Notes: generated from the sequence alone by a model not told the origin. Shown: positions 15,685 to 22,512, numbered from the stretch's first letter. The stretch is DNA of 27,144 nucleotides from JBAZKK01 sp964456925 (GCA_964456925.1 CAYWCX010000012.1:1-27144); one strand, 5' to 3'. A program made the numbers and translations.

Positions 15685-17004
15685 ATGGAAATGCAAAAGA
15701 CAATCGAAAAAGAGTTTTCTTTAAAGGGCATCGGCCTGCATACCGCCTGTAAGGTTACGGCCAAGTTTAAGCCTGCGGCGGCAGACAGCGGCATTACCTT
15801 TATCCGCACCGACCTTTCCTTGCGGCCGGCAATAAAGGCCTCGCTGGAGAACCTCCTTCCTCAATCCCGCAGCCCGCGGCGCACTTCACTCGGCAGGGAT
15901 GGCGCAGAGGTGCATACGGTGGAACATTTTCTGGCTGCGCTTTCGGGCTTAGGCGTTGATAATATTACCGTGGAATTGGACAATAACGAACTGCCCGGAA
16001 TGGACGGAAGCGGGATAAATTTTGCTGAGGCCTTGCTTAAGGCAGGCATTAAAGAACAGGATAAGCCGCGCCGTTATTATAGCCTTAAAGAGACGATTTT
16101 CATAGAGGAGGACGATACCTCTATTATTGCCTTGCCCTGCGAGGAATTTAAGATTTCCTACACCGTCAGTTACAACCACCCCCTGCTCCAGGCACAATTT
16201 AGAGAAATAACTCTTGGCAACCCGGAATTATTCAAGGAACAGATTGCTCCTGCCCGCACCTTCTGCCTGGAAGAAGAAGCAGCGGCGCTGCAGCAGCAAG
16301 GTATGGGGTTGGGCGCGGATTATAATAATACCTTAGTGCTCGGTAAAAACGGCGTAATCAAAAATAAGCTGCGTTACGACGACGAATTCATCCGCCACAA
16401 GATACTTGACCTTATGGGCGACCTTTATCTTTTATCCTCGTCCGTCAAGTGCCATATCATTGCCTTAAAGAGCGGCCATCCCCTGAACCTGAAACTCTTA
16501 AAGCGCATCGACCAGCAGCGCCAGAGGTATGATGCCGCCGGCATAACCCTCGCTTCCCAGCCGCAGGAGGGCCAGCCGATTGAAGTGGACGAGATTATGA
16601 AGATACTCCCGCACCGCCACCCCTTTCTTTTAGTGGACAGAATTACCCATCTTGAAAAGGGCAAATGCGCGGCAGGGATTAAGAACGTTACTATCAACGA
16701 TTATTTTTTCCAGGGGCATTTTCCCGGTAAACCCGTGATGCCCGGCGTTTTAATCATCGAAGCCATGGCGCAGGTCGGCGGGGTAATGATGCTTTCCTCC
16801 GAGGAGAACCGCGGCAAGATTGCTTATTTCATGGCGGTTGACAATGCGAGGTTTCGTAAGACCGTTATTCCCGGCGACCAGCTGGTGCTGGAGGTAACCG
16901 CCGGCAGGATAAAATCCCGCACCGGGCAGGTTTCTGCCAGGGCGCTGGTGGACGGCAAGGTCGTGGCGGAGGCGGATTTGATGTTTGCCCTCGCGGGAGA
17001 TTAA
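15685..17004 (+). CDS. lpxC/fabZ: LpxC-FabZ fusion: UDP-3-O-acyl-GlcNAc deacetylase plus 3-hydroxyacyl-ACP dehydratase
   Basis: Two enzymes are fused in one 439-residue protein. LpxC (about 1-285) performs the committed deacetylation of lipid A synthesis; its zinc ligands are present as H81 (in HTVEHF), H238 and D242 (in RHKILDLMGD), with E80 and H265 (SGHPLN) completing the site. FabZ (about 295-439) dehydrates 3-hydroxyacyl-ACP, with H345 in FQGHFPGKPVMPG and E359. LpxA and LpxD consume 3-hydroxyacyl-ACP while FabZ sends it to fatty acids, so the fusion ties a competing pair together. The same fusion is known in Bacteroidetes and some other Gram-negative phyla. It starts two bases after lpxD. 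Confidence 0.96.
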   Translation: MEMQKTIEKEFSLKGIGLHTACKVTAKFKPAAADSGITFIRTDLSLRPAIKASLENLLPQSRSPRRTSLGRDGAEVHTVEHFLAALSGLGVDNITVELDNNELPGMDGSGINFAEALLKAGIKEQDKPRRYYSLKETIFIEEDDTSIIALPCEEFKISYTVSYNHPLLQAQFREITLGNPELFKEQIAPARTFCLEEEAAALQQQGMGLGADYNNTLVLGKNGVIKNKLRYDDEFIRHKILDLMGDLYLLSSSVKCHIIALKSGHPLNLKLLKRIDQQRQRYDAAGITLASQPQEGQPIEVDEIMKILPHRHPFLLVDRITHLEKGKCAAGIKNVTINDYFFQGHFPGKPVMPGVLIIEAMAQVGGVMMLSSEENRGKIAYFMAVDNARFRKTVIPGDQLVLEVTAGRIKSRTGQVSARALVDGKVVAEADLMFALAGD

Positions 17005-17007
17005 GCC

Positions 17008-17829
17008 ATGCAGGTTCATCCGAGCGCGATAGTTTCCAAGAAAGCAAAATTGGCCGATGATGTCAGCATCGGCCCTTATACTATAATAGGGGATAATGTC
17101 GCTATCGCCGGCGGCACCCGCGTCGGTGCGCACTGCCTCATAGAAGGCAATACTACTCTGGGTGAGAATTGCGAAATATTTACCGGCGCCGTTATCGGCA
17201 GCAGGCCGCAGGATTTGAAATACAGGGGCGAGAAGAGTTTTCTTAGGATAGGCGATAATAACATCATCCGCGAGTATTGCACCTTTAATCCCGGCACCGC
17301 CGAAGGAGGAGAGACCGTCGTCGGCAACAACAATCTTTTTATGGCGTATTCCCATATCGCGCATGACTGCCGCGTAGGCAACTACTGCACTATCGCCAAC
17401 AACGGGACCCTTGCCGGCCACGTCACCATTGAAGACAGGGCGGTAGTAGGCGGCTTAGTGGCGATACACCAGTTCGTGAGGGTGGGCACAATTTCCATTA
17501 TCGGGGGCTGCTCCAAGGTAGTGCAGGACATACCGCCTTATTCTACCTGCGACGGTCATCCTGTTAACATATACGGCCTTAATCTCGTGGGCCTTAGGCG
17601 CAGCCAATTCACAAAAGACGCCATACATCAACTCAACCTCGCCTTTAAGATACTCTTTAACAGCGGCCTGACCAGAGCCCATGCCCTCGAAAAACTCCAG
17701 GAGACAATCACCAGCCCGTGCGCCGAAGTCCTTCACCTTATCGATTTCGTAAAAAATTCTCAAAGAGGGATAAGCCCCTCCTGCCGCAAGCACGCTGCCG
17801 GCGCTAAACCCGAAGATAATAACCTATAA
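17008..17829 (+). CDS. lpxA: UDP-N-acetylglucosamine O-acyltransferase LpxA
   Basis: LpxA moves a 3-hydroxyacyl chain from ACP to UDP-GlcNAc, the first step of lipid A synthesis. The 273-residue protein starts MQVHPSAIVSKKAKLADDV and consists of hexapeptide repeats to about residue 190, then a helical C-terminus. H119 in HIAHDCRVGN corresponds to catalytic H125 of E. coli, and GSRPQDLKYRGE and HQFVRVG are family signatures. Its gene follows lpxC-fabZ after three bases, and its UDP-GlcNAc substrate is made by glmU in this window. Confidence 0.96.
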   Translation: MQVHPSAIVSKKAKLADDVSIGPYTIIGDNVAIAGGTRVGAHCLIEGNTTLGENCEIFTGAVIGSRPQDLKYRGEKSFLRIGDNNIIREYCTFNPGTAEGGETVVGNNNLFMAYSHIAHDCRVGNYCTIANNGTLAGHVTIEDRAVVGGLVAIHQFVRVGTISIIGGCSKVVQDIPPYSTCDGHPVNIYGLNLVGLRRSQFTKDAIHQLNLAFKILFNSGLTRAHALEKLQETITSPCAEVLHLIDFVKNSQRGISPSCRKHAAGAKPEDNNL

Positions 17830-17832
17830 ATT

Positions 17833-18636
17833 ATGGAAAAGATCGGCTTGATTGCCGGAAACAGGAAATTTCCCCTTTTATTCGCCGCGGCCGCCAGGAA
17901 AAGAGGCAATAGTATTGTGGCGGTTGCCATAAAAAAAGATACCAGCCGTAAATTAAATAATTTCGTTGATAAAATCTACTGGTTGGGGCTGGATGAGTTT
18001 TCCCGGATGCTCGAAATATTTAAGGCCGAAGGCATCAGCCGGGTGGTGATGGCCGGCCAGATAAGCCCTGCCCGGCTCTTCAGCCGCGAGGTGCAAAACT
18101 GCCGGGAATTAAAAGACTTCCTCGGCGGTTTAAGTGACAAGAGGGCGGATAGTATTTTTAGAGCGGTTGCCCAGCGCCTCCGGGAAGCGGGGATAGAACT
18201 TCTGGATTCCACTGTTTTTATGGAGGAGTTCTTTCCGCAAAAAGGGACGCTGACTAAAAGGGCGCCCAACTTTAGCGAATTGGAGGATGTCTATTTCGGG
18301 CTTAACCTCGCTAAGGCAATCGGTTCTCTGGACATCGGGCAGACCGTGGCGGTAAAAAACAAAGCGGTGGTGGCGGTGGAAGCCCTCGAAGGCACGGATA
18401 ACCTCATCCGGCGGGCCGGTAAAATCACCAGGGGCGGCTTTACCCTGGTTAAAGTCAGTAAACCCAAACAGGATATGCGTTTTGATGTGCCGGTAGTGGG
18501 GTTGAATACCGTCAAGGTCCTCCGGAGGGCCGGCGGCAGTTGTCTGGCTATCGAGGCGGGCAAAACCCTTTTTATCGACCAGCCTGCTGCGGTACGGCTT
18601 GCGGACAGAAAAAACATCGCCATTGCGGCAGTATAA
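17833..18636 (+). CDS. lpxI: UDP-2,3-diacylglucosamine pyrophosphatase LpxI
   Basis: LpxI (formerly DUF1009) cleaves UDP-2,3-diacylglucosamine to lipid X, replacing the LpxH of gamma-proteobacteria. The 267-residue protein starts KIGLIAGNRKFPLLFA, the family's N-terminal nucleotide-binding-like domain, and contains VVMAGQISPARLF. The C-terminal half has DIGQTVAVKNKAVVAVEALEGTD, the hallmark of this family. It follows lpxA after three bases and is the last gene of the operon here; lpxB and lpxK are not in the window. Confidence 0.93.
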   Translation: MEKIGLIAGNRKFPLLFAAAARKRGNSIVAVAIKKDTSRKLNNFVDKIYWLGLDEFSRMLEIFKAEGISRVVMAGQISPARLFSREVQNCRELKDFLGGLSDKRADSIFRAVAQRLREAGIELLDSTVFMEEFFPQKGTLTKRAPNFSELEDVYFGLNLAKAIGSLDIGQTVAVKNKAVVAVEALEGTDNLIRRAGKITRGGFTLVKVSKPKQDMRFDVPVVGLNTVKVLRRAGGSCLAIEAGKTLFIDQPAAVRLADRKNIAIAAV

Positions 18637-18642
18637 AAAATC

Positions 18643-18671
18643 TTGACACTGCCGTATTTGTCGGGTATAAC
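18643..18671 (+). promoter_or_regulatory. Near-consensus sigma-70 promoter for the CBM48 gene
   Basis: A perfect TTGACA at 18643-18648 and TATAAC at 18666-18671 are separated by 17 bases. The promoter begins six bases after the lpxI stop and 30 bases ahead of the CBM48 start codon. It is the closest match to consensus in the window, suggesting high constitutive expression. Confidence 0.8.
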
Positions 18672-18700
18672 ATAGATTGCAAAGAACAAAGGAGGCTGGT

Positions 18701-18976
18701 ATGGCAAGCATTTACAGACTCAAAGCCACGGAATTTAAATTTTTTGCACCACAGGCCAAAAAGGTTAACTTAGCCGGCAGTTTTAACAGCTGGAATACTA
18801 ATTCCCTTGGCGCCAAAAAGGATTCCAAGGGCAATTGGACGGTTAAAGTGGGTTTGAGACCGGGAAGGCACGAATATAAATTCTTAGTTGACGGCTCCTG
18901 GGTCAATGACCCGCGCTGCAAAAGTTGCGTGGCAAATTCCTTCGGCAGCAGTAACTGCGTCATTGAGGTAAAGTAA
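18701..18976 (+). CDS. Single-domain CBM48 (isoamylase N-terminal / AMPK glycogen-binding type) protein
   Basis: Ninety-one residues from ATG 18701, chosen because AAAGGAGG stands at the right distance; an in-frame TTG at 18677 lies upstream of it. The whole protein is one carbohydrate-binding fold: FFAPQAKKVNLAGSFNSWN, then KKDSKGNWTVKVGLRPGRHEYKF split over two strands, and VDGSWVNDP. This pattern is the early-set domain that binds glycogen or starch in branching enzymes and AMPK beta. There is no catalytic domain and no signal peptide. It has its own strong promoter and a terminator, so it is a short single-gene unit. A cytoplasmic glycogen-binding or adaptor role is likely but unproven. 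Confidence 0.85.
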   Translation: MASIYRLKATEFKFFAPQAKKVNLAGSFNSWNTNSLGAKKDSKGNWTVKVGLRPGRHEYKFLVDGSWVNDPRCKSCVANSFGSSNCVIEVK

Positions 18977-18984
18977 ACGTTATT

Positions 18985-19034
18985 AACCCCACCTTAAGAG
19001 CGTTAAACCCCAGCAAAAGGTGGGGTTTTATTTT
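18985..19034 (+). terminator. Strong intrinsic terminator after the CBM48 gene
   Basis: AACCCCACCTT at 18985-18995 pairs perfectly with AAGGTGGGGTT at 19017-19027 around a 21-base loop. TTTTATTTT follows to 19034. The 3' arm AAGGTGGGG is also the only Shine-Dalgarno-like sequence ahead of the next gene (ATG 19038). Confidence 0.88.
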
Positions 19035-19037
19035 GCG

Positions 19038-19757
19038 ATGAGATACGTCTACGGTCCGGTAAAATCAAGGCGCCTCGGTTCCTCTTTGGGGATAAGCCTT
19101 ACCCCCCATAAGCTTTGCAGTTTTGATTGCGTCTACTGCCAGCTGGGAAACACCATCACCAAGACCACGGAGAGAAAGGAATATATCGATACCGCCGAGC
19201 TTTTAGAAGAACTGAAGTCCTGGCTGGAGCATAACGGCCCCTTGAAAGAAACCCTCAACTATCTTACCCTTGCCGGCTCTGGAGAGCCGACCCTGAATTC
19301 CAGGATCGGCGAGTTAATTACCCGGATAAAAAAACTTACTCCCATTCCCGTAGCAGTAATCACCAATGCCTCTTTATTAGACGACCCCGCCGTGCGGCAG
19401 GAAATAGCGCAGGCAGACTTAGTACTTCCTTCTCTTGACGCCGTCAGCGAGACGGTTTTTGCTAGAATTAACCGGCCATATCCGGGCATAAAGGCAGAAG
19501 GGATAATTGAAGGTCTGGTAAAGTTAAGGCAGGAGTACCGCGGCAAGATTTGGCTGGAGGTGATGCTGGTTGCCGGGATAAACGACGACCTCCGCCACAT
19601 CAAGAAAATTAAGGAAGCACTAGACAGGATAAACCCCGATAAGATACAACTGAACTCTCCGGTGCGTAGCAGCGTTCAATTGAACCTGCGTCTCGTCTCA
19701 GAAGCAAAACTCAAAAAGATTAAGGCGCTTCTGGGAGAAAAGTGCGAAATAATATAA
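19038..19757 (+). CDS. Radical SAM protein, COG0731 type
   Basis: The protein has 239 residues from ATG 19038. A GTG at 19020 is in frame but lies in the 3' arm of the terminator, so I reject it. The start RYVYGPVKSRRLGSSLGISL and the cluster motif CSFDCVYCQ (CxxxCxxC, binding a 4Fe-4S cluster and AdoMet) are typical of the COG0731 group, distantly related to wyosine-forming TYW1. TLAGSGEPTL is the AdoMet-binding GGE-like motif. The bacterial members have no settled function, so I do not assign a substrate. No separate promoter is visible. tRNA-Arg begins two bases after the stop codon. Confidence 0.85.
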   Translation: MRYVYGPVKSRRLGSSLGISLTPHKLCSFDCVYCQLGNTITKTTERKEYIDTAELLEELKSWLEHNGPLKETLNYLTLAGSGEPTLNSRIGELITRIKKLTPIPVAVITNASLLDDPAVRQEIAQADLVLPSLDAVSETVFARINRPYPGIKAEGIIEGLVKLRQEYRGKIWLEVMLVAGINDDLRHIKKIKEALDRINPDKIQLNSPVRSSVQLNLRLVSEAKLKKIKALLGEKCEII

Positions 19758-19769
19758 GAGCGCCCATAG
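19715..19769 (+). repeat. 55-base contig-end duplicate, left copy
   Basis: These 55 bases, covering the 3' end of the radical SAM gene and the first ten bases of tRNA-Arg (19760-19769), are repeated exactly at 19870-19924. The copies flank the run of Ns. This is the pattern left when two contigs sharing a k-mer overlap are scaffolded without being merged. The duplication is almost certainly not real. Confidence 0.93.
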
Positions 19770-19869
19770 NNNNNNNNNNNNNNNNNNNNNNNNNNNNNNN
19801 NNNNNNNNNNNNNNNNNNNNNNNNNNNNNNNNNNNNNNNNNNNNNNNNNNNNNNNNNNNNNNNNNNNNN
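19770..19869. other. Assembly gap (100 Ns)
   Basis: Exactly 100 Ns, a conventional placeholder. Because both flanks carry the same 55 bases, the true sequence is probably continuous, with this gap plus one copy of the duplicate (155 bases) to be removed. Confidence 0.98.
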
Positions 19870-19924
19870 AAAGATTAAGGCGCTTCTGGGAGAAAAGTGC
19901 GAAATAATATAAGAGCGCCCATAG
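19870..19924 (+). repeat. 55-base contig-end duplicate, right copy
   Basis: Exact copy of 19715-19769. It joins directly to the complete tRNA-Arg. Collapsing the two copies places the tRNA two bases after the radical SAM stop codon. Confidence 0.93.
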
Positions 19925-19988
19925 CTCAACTGGATAGAGCGCCAGTCTTCGGAACTGGACGTTGCAGGTTCAATTCCTGCTGGGCGCG
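19915..19988 (+). tRNA. tRNA-Arg (anticodon UCG)
   Basis: A full cloverleaf of 74 bases: acceptor GCGCCCA/TGGGCGC, D stem GCTC/GAGC, anticodon stem CCAGT/ACTGG with loop CTTCGGA (anticodon TCG), T stem GCAGG/CCTGC with loop TTCAATT, and discriminator G. The 3' CCA is not encoded (CGG follows). It reads CGA and possibly other CGN codons. It follows the radical SAM gene by two bases and probably shares its transcript. Confidence 0.95.
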
Positions 19989-20004
19989 CGGTTTGCTAAA
20001 TTAC

Positions 20005-20032
20005 TTGAGTTTTGGCTATATCTTGGTATAAT
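20005..20032 (+). promoter_or_regulatory. Extended -10 promoter for the glycine-zipper lipoprotein gene
   Basis: TTGAGT at 20005-20010 and a perfect TATAAT at 20027-20032 are 16 bases apart, with TGG directly before the -10. The start codon is 26 bases downstream, behind AGGAGG. Confidence 0.8.
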
Positions 20033-20058
20033 TTATAAAAAACGAGGAGGATTGAAAT

Positions 20059-20481
20059 ATGAAGAAGACCATTTCGTTATTCGCGGTTTTAGTATTTGCG
20101 CTGGCTATTGCGGGGTGCCAGACCAATAAAACCCGGGTCGCCGAAGGCGCGGGTGTCGGGGGCTTAATAGGGGCAACCGCCGGCGGGATTATCGGGCATC
20201 AGAGCGGTCATGGGGTAGAGGGCGCTGTAATCGGCGGCGTATTAGGTGCAGCCGGCGGAGCAGCAGTGGGCAGCCAGATTGAAAAACCGCAGGCAGCCGC
20301 TTCCACCCAGCTTTCGATGGCTCAAATCGTGGCGTTGACGAAAGAGGGGGTTTCCAGCGATGAGATTATCAATAAAATCAAGACCACCAATTCCAAATAT
20401 TCCTTAACCGCCGAGGATATCAGTTATCTTAAGAATCAGGGCGTAAGCCAGCGCGTCATCGAAGCAATGCAGGGGCTTTAA
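20059..20481 (+). CDS. Glycine-zipper lipoprotein with a C-terminal helical repeat domain
   Basis: The 140-residue protein has a lipoprotein signal (MKKTISLFAVLVFALAIAGC, lipobox AIAGC, lipidated Cys20). Residues about 30-75 are a glycine zipper (GVGGLIGATAGGIIG, then GAVIGGVLGAAGGAAVG), like the rickettsial 17-kDa antigen and YMGG/OmpA-linked zippers, which pack as membrane hairpins. The C-terminal 55 residues hold two copies of a motif: IVALTKEGVSSDEIINKI and ISYLKNQGVSQRVIEAM. This GVS..VI pattern occurs in lipoproteins of several PVC and related bacteria; its function is unknown to me. It has its own promoter and terminator. It probably sits in the outer-membrane inner leaflet. Confidence 0.82.
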   Translation: MKKTISLFAVLVFALAIAGCQTNKTRVAEGAGVGGLIGATAGGIIGHQSGHGVEGAVIGGVLGAAGGAAVGSQIEKPQAAASTQLSMAQIVALTKEGVSSDEIINKIKTTNSKYSLTAEDISYLKNQGVSQRVIEAMQGL

Positions 20482-20527
20482 ACATTACAGGCCAGCAGCT
20501 TAGTCATAGTCCGGGGTAATCTCAACT

Positions 20528-20559
20528 AAAAAACTCCGCAAGCGCTTACGGAGTTTTTT
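20528..20559. terminator. Bidirectional-type intrinsic terminator
   Basis: CTCCG at 20534-20538 pairs with CGGAG at 20549-20553 around a ten-base loop. Six As precede the stem and six Ts follow it, so it can end transcripts from either side and the A and T tracts can extend the stem. It closes the lipoprotein gene. The next start codon lies 12 bases beyond. Confidence 0.85.
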
Positions 20560-20571
20560 AATGCGTGGCAA

Positions 20572-22359
20572 ATGGATAAAAATTACTCCACCCACCTTCA
20601 GTTAGCCTTCAAAACAAGAATAACTCTGGTTATATTCGGGTTCTTTTTATTCTTTATTCTCCTGGAGACAGGATTACGCTTAGGGGGGGGTGTCTTATTG
20701 TCTATGCAAGAATACCGGAATAAGCAAACCCTCAAGCAAAAAGGCGCCTACCGCATCTTATGTTTAGGTGAATCTACCACTGCCGGGCAATATCCTGCTT
20801 TTCTTGAAGAGTCATTAAACCGGCGTAACACAGGTATAAAATTTAGCGTAATAGATAAAGGGATTGGCGGAGCTACGACCGCAGATATCCTGGGGCGGCT
20901 TGAATATAATATTGATAAATATCGCCCCGATATGGTAATTACGATGATGGGGATAAATGACTGGGGAGAGCATATCCCTTATGAAGCAGCCACTACTTCA
21001 AAAAGCACGCTTTTCTTTAGGTCCTTTAGAACTTATAAACTGGCAAGGCTTCTTTGGTTGCATATCCTGACTAAAGCTAAGGAAATAAGACTTTATAAGC
21101 CCAAAAAAGACAGGCAGCATTCCGGGGGAATCTTTCCAGGAATCAGGTTAAAAGAAGCTTATGCTGAATCCGTCTCAACAGAAGATCGATTCAGGGAAGC
21201 CATAGCATTAAACCCTAAAAATGACGATGTATACGTCAAATTAGGGTGGTTTTACCGGAATCAGGGCAAATTCTCCCAGGCTGAAGGCGCCTTTAAGAAA
21301 GCCATAGAGTTAAACCCTAAAAACAATTATGCATACTCTGGCCTGGGGTGGCTTTATCGAAATCAAAACAAATTCTCCCAGGCCGAAGAGACATTCAGGA
21401 AAACCATAGAGTTAAATCCTAAAGACGACGATGCATACTTTGGTTTAGCCCAGGTTTATCTGGATCAAAACAAATTCTCCCAGGCCGAAGAGACATTCAG
21501 GAAAGCCATAGCATTAAACCCTAAAAATGACGATGTATACGTCAAATTAGGGTGGTTTTACCGGAATCAGGGCAATTTCTCCCAGGCTGAAGGCGCCTTT
21601 AAGAAAGCCATAGAGTTAAACCCTAAAGATGATCCTGCATACTTTGGCTTGGGGTGGCTTTATGAACATCAAAGCAAATTATCCCAAGGTGAAGATATCT
21701 TCAAGAAGGCCGTAGAACTGAATCCCAAAAACGCTAATGCATATTTTGCCTTAGGACGGGTTTATCAGCTGCAGGGCAAATTCTCCCAGGCCGAAGAGAC
21801 ATTCAGGAAAGCCATAGAGTTAAACCCTAAAGATGATCATACATACTTTGAACTAGGACGGGTTTATCAGCTGCAGGGCAAATTCTCCCAAGCCGAAGAC
21901 TTATTCAAGAAGGCCATAGAATTGCATCCTGAGAACGATAGTATATATGGAGCGCTCTTGGTATTATACGAAGAAATGGGCAAGCCCGAACTGGCCAAAG
22001 AATATGCCGAAAAGGCAAATACAGCAAGATTAAGGTATTATAAGCCCGTTACAGTTAACAACTACCGTAAACTTAAAGAAATTTTAGATAAAAAAGGAAT
22101 AAGATTGGTTTGTATGCAGTACCCTATGCGCAGCATAGAGCCGTTAAAGAAGATGTTTGAAGGCGATAAAAAAGGCATTATCTTCGTAGACAATGAGAAA
22201 ATATTCAGAGATGCCGTTAAGAAAGAGGGTTGCCGGGCATATTTTACAGATATGTTTGCAGGCGATTTCGGACATTGCATCCCCAGAGGCAACAAGCTTC
22301 TGGCAGAAAATATCGCAAACACGATATTGCGCGAAGTATTCGGAAATCTGACGCGCTAA
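20572..22359 (+). CDS. SGNH/GDSL hydrolase-like membrane protein with eight inserted TPRs
   Basis: The 595-residue protein starts with a single membrane helix (about 15-37, ITLVIFGFFLFFILLETGL). An SGNH hydrolase core follows: block I GEST with Ser68, a Gly block GIGGATT, and block III GIND (127-130). The closing block V, GDFGHCIPRG with D565 and H568, comes only near the end. Between them are eight 34-residue TPRs (about 217-488; A-Y-LG-Y-QGKFSQAE pattern), so the TPR array is inserted into the hydrolase fold. Such enzymes remove or transfer acyl groups, often on glycans; the substrate here is unknown. The active face could be cytoplasmic or outside, depending on helix orientation. There is no ribosome binding site, and the gene starts just after a terminator. 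Its repeats are nearly identical at DNA level. Confidence 0.82.
   Translation: MDKNYSTHLQLAFKTRITLVIFGFFLFFILLETGLRLGGGVLLSMQEYRNKQTLKQKGAYRILCLGESTTAGQYPAFLEESLNRRNTGIKFSVIDKGIGGATTADILGRLEYNIDKYRPDMVITMMGINDWGEHIPYEAATTSKSTLFFRSFRTYKLARLLWLHILTKAKEIRLYKPKKDRQHSGGIFPGIRLKEAYAESVSTEDRFREAIALNPKNDDVYVKLGWFYRNQGKFSQAEGAFKKAIELNPKNNYAYSGLGWLYRNQNKFSQAEETFRKTIELNPKDDDAYFGLAQVYLDQNKFSQAEETFRKAIALNPKNDDVYVKLGWFYRNQGNFSQAEGAFKKAIELNPKDDPAYFGLGWLYEHQSKLSQGEDIFKKAVELNPKNANAYFALGRVYQLQGKFSQAEETFRKAIELNPKDDHTYFELGRVYQLQGKFSQAEDLFKKAIELHPENDSIYGALLVLYEEMGKPELAKEYAEKANTARLRYYKPVTVNNYRKLKEILDKKGIRLVCMQYPMRSIEPLKKMFEGDKKGIIFVDNEKIFRDAVKKEGCRAYFTDMFAGDFGHCIPRGNKLLAENIANTILREVFGNLTR
21199..21627 (+). repeat. 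Higher-order TPR duplication: 123-base copies 306 bases apart
   Basis: Bases 21199-21321 and 21505-21627 differ at one position only. The spacing of 306 bases equals three TPR units of 102 bases, so a three-unit block was probably duplicated recently. A further 102-base-spaced near repeat lies at about 21755-21800 and 21857-21902 (TATCAGCTGCAGGGCAAATT). Confidence 0.88.
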
Positions 22360-22391
22360 CGATAGCCGGGGGAGTTCCCCGTAAATTGAGG

Positions 22392-22420
22392 TTGCAAATC
22401 CCGCAGTTTTAAGTTACAAT
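22392..22420 (+). promoter_or_regulatory. Probable sigma-70 promoter upstream of tRNA-Lys/archease/rtcB
   Basis: TTGCAA at 22392-22397 and TACAAT at 22415-22420 are 17 bases apart. It is the only good match between the TPR-SGNH gene and tRNA-Lys. Transcripts would start near 22428 and pass through the hairpin at 22458-22495 before the tRNA. Confidence 0.6.
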
Positions 22421-22457
22421 ACTCCTTACCTAAGATTCAATATCACATAATTCCGGG

Positions 22458-22495
22458 TCACTAGCTCACCCTCCTGCGGAGGGTTTTGCTAGTGG
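22458..22495 (+). promoter_or_regulatory. Composite hairpin in the leader of tRNA-Lys/archease/rtcB
   Basis: An outer stem CACTAGC (22459-22465) / GCTAGTG (22488-22494) encloses an inner stem ACCCTCC (22468-22474) / GGAGGGT (22478-22484) with a three-base loop TGC. A small internal loop separates the two. Four Ts follow the inner stem, so it could act as a weak terminator or attenuator, or as a processing signal. No T-box consensus is present. Confidence 0.55.
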
Positions 22496-22512
22496 TTGAC
22501 AGATAAGAATAA

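Noticed and set aside
18540..18773. Plus-strand 77-codon frame over the lpxI end and CBM48 start
   Set aside because: It overlaps two well-supported genes and the promoter in another frame, and shows no family features.
19760..19769. Partial second tRNA-Arg before the gap
   Set aside because: It is part of the 55-base contig-end duplicate, not a separate gene.
19720..19929. Minus-strand open frame running through the N gap
   Set aside because: It exists only because Ns are not stops and because the flanks are duplicated; it is an artefact.
21199..22035. Regular 102-base repeats as a CRISPR or satellite array
   Set aside because: The repeats are in frame, have a multiple-of-three period and encode classic TPR helices.
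22496..22501. Perfect TTGACA just before tRNA-Lys as a promoter
   Set aside because: No -10-like hexamer lies 16-18 bases downstream; that position falls inside the tRNA itself.
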